Below are positions 6,162 to 10,990 of a stretch of DNA of 10,990 nucleotides, piece after piece. The stretch covers positions 1-10,990 of the forward strand of contig JBQTIW010000132.1 in NCBI GenBank assembly GCA_052387735.1, in the 5' to 3' direction. The notes below the pieces were generated by a model, which ran no database searches, was not told the origin of the DNA, and worked only from the letters and a program-made list of their open reading frames with translations. This DNA comes from RBC101 sp052387735 (GTDB lineage: Bacteria; Gemmatimonadota; Gemmatimonadetes; Gemmatimonadales; Gemmatimonadaceae). Position numbers and translations under genes: made by a program. The stretch's first letter is position 1; the number at the start of each line of letters is the position of its first letter.

Positions 6162-6910
6162 TCGAACCGCGCGGCCCAGGTGCCGAAGGCCCTGAGCGCG
6201 ACACCCTCCGAAACGTGGTGATGCACGAACTCCCGCAGGAGTCGCGTGTGCGCACGCTGCGCTGGCAGATCGGGAAGGTCCACTCGCAAACCGTTGATCC
6301 ACGCCCGGAGCGCCCCGCGCGCCTCCACCGGCAGGCGTCGCCCACCTCGCACCTGCGTTTCGCACGTGGCACATGTGACCCCACCCATCGAGTGGCTGAA
6401 CAACGCCGGGTGGTCCGGCGACAGCACCTGGTGACAGTTGCTGCAGTCGTCAATCGCCGGCCCGAAGCCTAACGCAACAACGACTCGCCACGCCGCCGCG
6501 AGTCCTTCCACCCGAGCTGCCGCGCCAGACTGCGCCGCCACGTCATCGAGCGCCGCCGTGAGCGCCTCGAACAGGTCGCCGTGATCCTCTCCGGCCGAAC
6601 AGCGCAGCGCTAGCTCGCAGAGCATGGAGGCCGAGGCAAACCGATCCAGATCGAGCACCAGTGCACTGCGGGCGTTCGTGATGTCGAACGAGGTCAGCTG
6701 CTGCAACTCGCGACCCTGCTTCATCTGGACCTCGGCCACACCACTCACGAACAGGTCGAGCGCCGCCCCGAAGCGCGTGATCGATCTTCGAGCTCCTCGG
6801 GCGATGACCGACTGCACGCCCGCCTCGCGCGTCGCGAGGCGGATGATGCGAGAGGTTTCGAGGTAGTCGAACGTGTGGAGGACGACGGCGTCCGTCACCT
6901 GCAAGGTCAT
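6158..6910 (-). CDS. recO: DNA repair and recombination protein RecO
   Basis: RecO works with RecR (and RecF) to load RecA onto SSB-coated single-stranded DNA in gap and double-strand break repair. The 250-residue protein has the N-terminal OB-fold region (about 1-80, beginning TDAVVLHTFDYLETSRIIRL, the usual RecO opening) and an alpha-helical C-terminal part carrying a zinc-ribbon motif: C156-x2-C159 and C180-x2-C183. Length matches the family (about 240-260). The ATG at 6910 gives the expected N-terminus but has no clear Shine-Dalgarno. It follows the TonB-dependent receptor by 18 nt and overlaps selB by 4 nt, so it sits in the middle of an apparent operon. recO is more usually found near era or similar housekeeping genes; the present neighbours are less usual. 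Confidence 0.94.
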   Translation of the reverse strand: MTLQVTDAVVLHTFDYLETSRIIRLATREAGVQSVIARGARRSITRFGAALDLFVSGVAEVQMKQGRELQQLTSFDITNARSALVLDLDRFASASMLCELALRCSAGEDHGDLFEALTAALDDVAAQSGAAARVEGLAAAWRVVVALGFGPAIDDCSNCHQVLSPDHPALFSHSMGGVTCATCETQVRGGRRLPVEARGALRAWINGLRVDLPDLPAQRAHTRLLREFVHHHVSEGVALRAFGTWAARFE

Positions 6911-6928
6911 GCGGAAAGATACCGCCGA

Positions 6929-8872
6929 TCACCGCCCCCATTCTGCACGAAGCCCGACAAACAGGATCCGGCGCGGCGCGTCGAAGTTGGCAATCTCCTG
7001 ATAGCCCGCACCAAAGGCATTGTCGGCGCGCACCATGAGCATGATGGCGGAGGCCGCACTCGGTCGCGTCAACCGGACCTGCGTCCCAATGTCCACTCGC
7101 GTGTATGCATCGAGCACGACCGGGGTAGCCGGAAAGGATGCGAAATCGCGATCGTCGCGCGCCCCGACGCGCATGGCCAGGAGATCGAGGGTCGTTCGCT
7201 CGCCGAACCGCGTGGTAGAGCCCAGCGCGAAGGTCGAGGATGGGCGACGCAGCAACCGGGCGCCGTGAACGAAGGTCGCGCCCGGCCCGCTGTCGAACCC
7301 CGTGTCATCCACACGCGTGCGCAGCAGCGTGCCGCTCGCGCGCAAAGACGTCGCGCTCGTGGCACGGACGTTCAGCTCCAGCTCGAGGCCCGCAGCCCGC
7401 GCCGCCGCCACGTTGAAATACGAGGGGTCCGTGGGTGAGATGAACGTGTACTGGATCAGGTCGCGGAAACGTTGCGAGAACCAGATGGCGCTTGCTTCCA
7501 GGCGATCGGTCCGGTGCTCGACCGCCAGTTCCCAGCTCGTCGCCCGCTCCGGAAGCAGGTCGGGATTTCCCACGGAGAATGCGGTAGAGAACTGCTCGAA
7601 GAAGGTCGGGGCCTTGAACGAATTGCCGATGCCGCCGCGCAGACGGGTGGCATGCGTCAGGTTGACGGCTCCGGTGGCGCGCGCGGTACGAAAGGTCCCG
7701 AACACGTCGTTGCGATCGACCCGTCCACCAACGGCATACGCCCAGCGCGACGCTCCACCAAGCAGCTGGAGGAACCCCGCCGCCGTGCCGCGGTCCGCGG
7801 AAAATCGTTGAAGCTCCGTGGCGAAGTTCGAGCTGTCCGCCAGGCGTTGGCGCTCTCCGGACCATTCAGTGCCGAGCACCAGCGCATGCGCTCGCGCCGC
7901 CTGGAATTGCAGCACCGAGCTCACTTCCCGTCGTCGGACAGTGCCACGGCTCCGGTACGTGTAGAGGCCCAGCGTATCCGCCGGACCGTCGGGGGCGTCC
8001 GTCGTGCGACCAGTCGTGCCGAGCAGGGAGGCCGCTACACGAGCGGTGACCCGAGCGCCTAACGCTGTCGACACCTCCAGTCCGGCCGAGGTGCGCGCTT
8101 CGTGGCGGTGCGCGTTCCGGTCCACGACACGACCCGCCCCATCGGTCGGATAGTGAAAGCCGTTGTCGCTATGGCGCACCGTGACGAAAGCGGGAATACT
8201 CCCCGTGAGCGCAGCCCGGCCGCTGATGACTGTGTTCTCATATCGGTTGTTGTACGGGAGCGTGCCGTCCGTGGCGTGGCGGGCAATTCCTGCGGCGACG
8301 CCCAGCGGACCCGCCGCAGCGGAGCCCCCAGCGTCGAACCACGAGCTGCCATAGCTCCCACCACCGGCCGTGATGCGCCCCTCGGGTCGCGGGCCGGCGC
8401 GACGGGTCACCAGCTGAATGACCCCACTCACCGCGTCGCTGCCGTGCACCACGCTGGCCGGTCCCCGCACGATCTCGATCCGCTCGATCTCATCCAGGGT
8501 CAACGCACCGATGTCGATCGAACCACCGGGATCGTTCATCGGCACGCCGTCGATCAGGACCTTGGTGTAGTCGCTCTCGCCGCCGCGCGTAAACAGGCTG
8601 GTCTGCCCCCCAAACGATCCACTGCGTACGACCGCAAGACCGGGAACCCGGCGTAGCGCATCCAGCACGTGAGTCACTCCCTGCCGGCGCAGCTGGGCCA
8701 CATCGAGCACGGTCACTGTCGAGGACACCCGGCTGAGGGGAACCGGCATGCGGTTGGCGGTCACCACGACCACCGGAAGGGTGACGGAGTCGCGACCAGT
8801 AGCCTGACCGTGGACCAACGTCGCGGCGACGAGGGAACACGCACCGACAGTGCACAGGGTGAGATGATTCAT
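6929..8872 (-). CDS. btuB: BtuB-like TonB-dependent outer-membrane receptor (probable cobalamin)
   Basis: This 647-residue outer-membrane beta-barrel would import a scarce ligand using TonB energy. It has a signal peptide (about 1-22, likely cleavage after VHG), a TonB-box-like TLPVVVVTA (31-39), and a plug domain (about 45-157) with VLDALRRVPGLAVV, SLFTRGGESDYTKVLIDGVPM and IERIEIVRGPASVVHGSDAVSG, which closely follows the BtuB plug. The rest is barrel sequence; the C-terminus ends in EWGR rather than the common terminal aromatic. The start at 8872 is chosen for the signal peptide; the frame continues upstream into the ATPase gene. The cobalamin assignment rests on the BtuB-like plug and on the BtuC/D/F-type genes directly upstream. 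A siderophore or heme ligand cannot be excluded from sequence alone. Confidence 0.85.
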   Translation of the reverse strand: MNHLTLCTVGACSLVAATLVHGQATGRDSVTLPVVVVTANRMPVPLSRVSSTVTVLDVAQLRRQGVTHVLDALRRVPGLAVVRSGSFGGQTSLFTRGGESDYTKVLIDGVPMNDPGGSIDIGALTLDEIERIEIVRGPASVVHGSDAVSGVIQLVTRRAGPRPEGRITAGGGSYGSSWFDAGGSAAAGPLGVAAGIARHATDGTLPYNNRYENTVISGRAALTGSIPAFVTVRHSDNGFHYPTDGAGRVVDRNAHRHEARTSAGLEVSTALGARVTARVAASLLGTTGRTTDAPDGPADTLGLYTYRSRGTVRRREVSSVLQFQAARAHALVLGTEWSGERQRLADSSNFATELQRFSADRGTAAGFLQLLGGASRWAYAVGGRVDRNDVFGTFRTARATGAVNLTHATRLRGGIGNSFKAPTFFEQFSTAFSVGNPDLLPERATSWELAVEHRTDRLEASAIWFSQRFRDLIQYTFISPTDPSYFNVAAARAAGLELELNVRATSATSLRASGTLLRTRVDDTGFDSGPGATFVHGARLLRRPSSTFALGSTTRFGERTTLDLLAMRVGARDDRDFASFPATPVVLDAYTRVDIGTQVRLTRPSAASAIMLMVRADNAFGAGYQEIANFDAPRRILFVGLRAEWGR

Positions 8873-8892
8873 GAGACGTGGATGTGGAGGAG

Positions 8893-9675
8893 TTAGCGGT
8901 GACGGCGTAACGGAACGAGCATGGGGGCGCCCACAGCAGGGTCGCGACTCACAACGAGGGGCCATTGGTAGATCTGCTCCAGCACTTCGCCTCGCATCAC
9001 CTCATCGGGAACGCCGGACGCGGCGACGCTGCCTGCCGACAGGAGGACCACGCGCTCGGCGAAACGGGCGACGAGATTGAGCTGGTGGCTGACCACCAGC
9101 ACCGTTCGACCACGCGTAGCCAGGGTGGCGAGCAGCTCGAAACACGCCATCTCGTGTGCGACGTCGAGGAAGGTGGTGGGCTCATCGAGCACGAGGGCCG
9201 GCGTGTCCTGCGCCAGCGCCCGGGCCATACGCACGCGCTGCCATTCACCACCGGACAGGGTGTCCGTGCGTCGGGACGCAAGCGCTTCGACGTCGGCGTC
9301 GACCATGGCGCGGGAGATGGCGGCGCGATCGTCCGCGGTTGCTCCGCCCCATGCACCACGGTAGGGGTGACGACCGAGCGCGACGTAGTCGCCGACCGCA
9401 ATGGGGAACGCCGGTTCTTCGCGCTGAATGACCACCGCTAGTCGACGCGACAACTCGTCAGGCGTCCAGCTCGATGCCAGCTGCTGATCGATGGAAAGTC
9501 TGCCCGCGGTCACGGGCACGCGGCCGAGCAAGGCCCTCACCAGTGTGCTCTTCCCGCTCCCGTTCGGCCCGACGATCGCGGTCACGACGCCGGGGTCCGC
9601 GCCCAGTGATACCTCATGCAGCGCGTCGCGCTCCATTCCCGCGTAGCGCACGGTGACGCCTTCGGCGCGAATCAC
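8893..9675 (-). CDS. btuD: ABC transporter ATP-binding protein, BtuD/FecE-like
   Basis: This 260-residue protein is the cytoplasmic ATPase that drives the adjacent FecCD-type permease. It has Walker A GPNGSGKST (36-44), Q-loop Q84, signature LSGGEWQR (140-147), Walker B LVLDEP (161-166), a D-loop and the switch histidine H197. The start is taken as GTG at 9675: it overlaps the permease stop codon by 4 nt (GTGA), has GAGG 8 nt upstream, and includes the first beta strand (VIRAEGVTVRYAG) that an internal ATG at 9636 would remove. The frame stays open far upstream inside the permease gene, but that part is out of frame with the permease and not protein-like. A TTA leucine codon near its end is the only TTA in the window outside the GTTAGGC motif. 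Substrate specificity comes from its neighbours: probable B12, with iron-siderophore or heme as alternatives. Confidence 0.85.
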   Translation of the reverse strand: MIRAEGVTVRYAGMERDALHEVSLGADPGVVTAIVGPNGSGKSTLVRALLGRVPVTAGRLSIDQQLASSWTPDELSRRLAVVIQREEPAFPIAVGDYVALGRHPYRGAWGGATADDRAAISRAMVDADVEALASRRTDTLSGGEWQRVRMARALAQDTPALVLDEPTTFLDVAHEMACFELLATLATRGRTVLVVSHQLNLVARFAERVVLLSAGSVAASGVPDEVMRGEVLEQIYQWPLVVSRDPAVGAPMLVPLRRHR

Positions 9676-10649
9676 CGCGCGTTCCTCAATTGCCAGAGGA
9701 AGAACGGCACCCCCAGCAGCGCCGTGATGGCGCCGAGGGGCAGCTCGGAGGGGGCACGCGCGCTGCGGGCGAGGAGGTCGGCTAGAAGCACCAGCGATGC
9801 ACCGGCCACGGCCGCAACGGCGACCGTGCCGCGACTCGAGCCGGTACGCACCAAGGTGCGAGCGACGTGCGGGACGATCAGGCCGACGAAGCCGACCAGC
9901 CCAGAGGTGGCCACGGTACCCGCCGCCAGGAGCGACGCCAGGATGAAGAAACGCGTGGCCCCACGCTCGGCGTTCACCCCGAGCGACGCGGCAGTCTCCG
10001 GTCCAAGGGCGAGCACGTCGAGCTGACGGGCGTGGTGGAGGAGCGCGCCTCCCAACACCACGACGAAGACGCCTAACCAGAGCACGTCGGCCCAGCGCGC
10101 CGATGCCACCGAGCCCATCATCCACCACAGCGCGTTCTTCTGTGCGGTCGGCGAGCTCTGCGCGAGAACCACCATGATCACGGCGTTGGAGAAGGCGCCG
10201 GTTACGACACCGGCCATCAGCAGGGGACCTGGGTGGCGGGCGCCCTGGGCGTCGCGGCCGAGGCCCAGGACGACCGTGATCGCCAGCAACGCCCCCGCGA
10301 AGGCCGCCCCCGAGAGGGCACCGATCCCCTGCACCCCCGCGCCCACGGCGAGCACCGCTCCCACCGCGGCACCTCCCGAGACACCGAGGAGATAGGGTTC
10401 CGCGAGTCCGTTGCGCAGCGTGGTCTGCAGCGCTGTCCCGCTGGCACCGAGCGCCAGACCCACCAGCACGCCTAACGCCGTACGTGGGAGTCGCAGGTCG
10501 CGCACGATGGCCACGGTGGACGAATCGCCGGTCCCCCAGAGAGCGTGCCACACATCGGAGGCCGCCAGCGGCACCGCACCAATGGCGACGCTGGCGACCA
10601 TGCCCATCAGCAGGAGGGCGCTCAGCGCCAGCAGCAGGCCTCGCCGCAT
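9672..10649 (-). CDS. btuC: FecCD/BtuC-family ABC transporter permease
   Basis: This 325-residue inner-membrane protein forms the translocation channel for a metal-chelate substrate, here probably cobalamin. It is almost wholly hydrophobic, with roughly eight to ten membrane helices, the length expected for the family. Family signatures are clear: LRLPRTALGVLVGLALGASG (52-71), then the Q and RNGLAEPYLLGVSGG region (75-93), and near the end GLVGFVGLIVPHVAR, the segment that contacts the ATPase. The ATG at 10649 follows the binding-protein stop codon by 2 nt; an in-frame upstream extension overlaps that gene and is rejected. It overlaps the ATPase gene by 4 nt. Ligand assignment is by context; FecCD permeases also carry ferric siderophores and heme. 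Confidence 0.87.
   Translation of the reverse strand: MRRGLLLALSALLLMGMVASVAIGAVPLAASDVWHALWGTGDSSTVAIVRDLRLPRTALGVLVGLALGASGTALQTTLRNGLAEPYLLGVSGGAAVGAVLAVGAGVQGIGALSGAAFAGALLAITVVLGLGRDAQGARHPGPLLMAGVVTGAFSNAVIMVVLAQSSPTAQKNALWWMMGSVASARWADVLWLGVFVVVLGGALLHHARQLDVLALGPETAASLGVNAERGATRFFILASLLAAGTVATSGLVGFVGLIVPHVARTLVRTGSSRGTVAVAAVAGASLVLLADLLARSARAPSELPLGAITALLGVPFFLWQLRNAR
9684..9687 (-). promoter_or_regulatory. Ribosome-binding site deciding the GTG start of the ATPase gene
   Basis: GAGG on the minus strand lies 8 nt before the GTG at 9675, inside the last codons of the permease gene. It supports the GTG, with its 4-nt overlap, over the internal ATG at 9636. Confidence 0.6.
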
Positions 10650-10651
10650 GC

Positions 10652-10990
10652 CTAACGGGTCGCCAGCTGCAAGAGCCGCTCGATCGACCGGGCCGCCTGG
10701 CCGAGGCGCGTCGACGGCTGGGAGACGAGCGTGGTGTCGAACGCCACCACGTGACGCTGGCGAACGGCTCGCAGCGCTTGCCAACGTGGTTCGCTGCGGA
10801 TACGCGCGACCATGTTGGGACCGGCCAGGACCAGGTCCGGATCCCGACGGATCACGTCTTCGAGCGACACGGTCAGCGATGGCGCCGTTTCATCGTCGTA
10901 GACGTTCCGCCCACCGGCGATGCCCACCAGCTCGGAAAGAAAGCTTCCCGCCCCCACTGTCATGAGCGGCTCCTCCCACACGGGAACGAA
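10652..10990 (-). CDS. btuF: Periplasmic substrate-binding protein, BtuF-like, C-terminal part only
   Basis: The last 112 residues of a class III (helical-backbone) binding protein are present; the N-terminal lobe and signal peptide lie beyond the right edge. The visible part begins FVPVWEEPLMTVGAGSFLSE and continues with LVGIAGGRNV, SLEDVIRRDPDLVLAG and a helix-rich tail ending RSIERLLQLATR. The W-x2-PL-x3-G-x2-SF then AGG-x-N order is typical of BtuF and related cobalamin or metal-chelate binders. The protein would deliver ligand from the outer-membrane receptor to the permease. The stop codon is 2 nt before the permease start, so it probably leads the operon or stands close to its start. 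Confidence 0.78.
   Translation of the reverse strand, partial: FVPVWEEPLMTVGAGSFLSELVGIAGGRNVYDDETAPSLTVSLEDVIRRDPDLVLAGPNMVARIRSEPRWQALRAVRQRHVVAFDTTLVSQPSTRLGQAARSIERLLQLATR

Larger units (their letters stand above)
631..10657 (-). repeat. Dispersed GTTAGGC/CGTTAGGC motif, nine copies on one strand
   Basis: The minus-strand heptamer GTTAGGC occurs at 631-637, 2069-2075, 4075-4081, 5664-5670, 6467-6473, 8057-8063, 10071-10077, 10470-10476 and 10650-10656; seven copies are preceded by C. Eight lie inside genes and are all read as TTA-GGC (Leu-Gly), in tadA, clpB, the sorting-domain gene, selB, recO, btuB and twice in btuC. The ninth spans the btuF stop codon and the base before the btuC start. 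I saw no copy on the plus strand. The start and end given here only mark the outermost copies. Confidence 0.75.

Noticed and set aside
6162..6374. N-terminal extension of selB to 6374
   Set aside because: It overlaps recO in another frame. The GTPase domain begins at the ATG at 6161, which shares the 4-nt overlap ATGA with the recO stop codon.
9676..10551. Fusion of a long N-terminal part to the ATPase, from the open frame reaching 10551
   Set aside because: That part is out of frame with the clear FecCD permease on the same strand and is only an arginine/glycine-rich shadow of it.

Overview
This is a GC-rich bacterial window in which every convincing gene lies on the minus strand. It holds nine protein genes, one of them cut by the right edge, plus a tRNA cut by the left edge. 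Together they suggest a Gram-negative (diderm), environmental bacterium: high GC, a TonB-dependent outer-membrane receptor, a Bacteroidota/Gemmatimonadota-style C-terminal sorting domain, and a SelB elongation factor. My best guess is Gemmatimonadota or a neighbouring phylum; this is inference, since no marker gene in the window settles it.

In the direction of transcription (right to left), the first unit is a probable vitamin B12 uptake operon. It runs from the end of a BtuF-like binding protein (edge to 10652), through a BtuC/FecCD permease (10649-9672) and a BtuD ATPase (9675-8893), to a BtuB-like TonB-dependent receptor (8872-6929). It appears to continue into recO (6910-6158, recombination repair) and selB (6161-4308, selenocysteine-specific elongation factor). 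Junctions are very tight: 2-nt gap, 4-nt overlap, 20-nt gap, 18-nt gap, 4-nt overlap. Transport, DNA repair and selenocysteine decoding therefore probably share a transcript. The operon promoter, and any cobalamin riboswitch, would lie beyond the right edge.

The second unit is a single small secreted protein gene (4197-3739). It has its own consensus-like promoter just downstream of selB (4300-4272) and a strong intrinsic terminator (3712-3671). The product is a signal peptide followed by almost nothing except a T9SS type-A/FlgD-like sorting domain, which normally forms only the tail of a much larger protein.

The third unit is clpB (3478-863) followed after 25 nt by tadA (837-373): a heat-shock disaggregase and the tRNA wobble adenosine deaminase. 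A 260-nt intergenic region precedes clpB. It has two small inverted repeats but no CIRCE element or heat-shock promoter that I can call. Left of tadA is a 314-nt non-coding stretch with palindromes and a candidate promoter, leading into a tRNA-Ser(CGA) gene whose 3' half is off the window.

The most unusual signal is not a gene. The heptamer GTTAGGC (usually CGTTAGGC) occurs nine times, always on the coding strand, about once per 1.2 kb. Within genes it is always read as TTA-GGC (Leu-Gly), and it accounts for eight of the nine in-frame TTA codons I could find. I saw no copy on the opposite strand. I saw no mobile elements, CRISPR arrays or defence systems.
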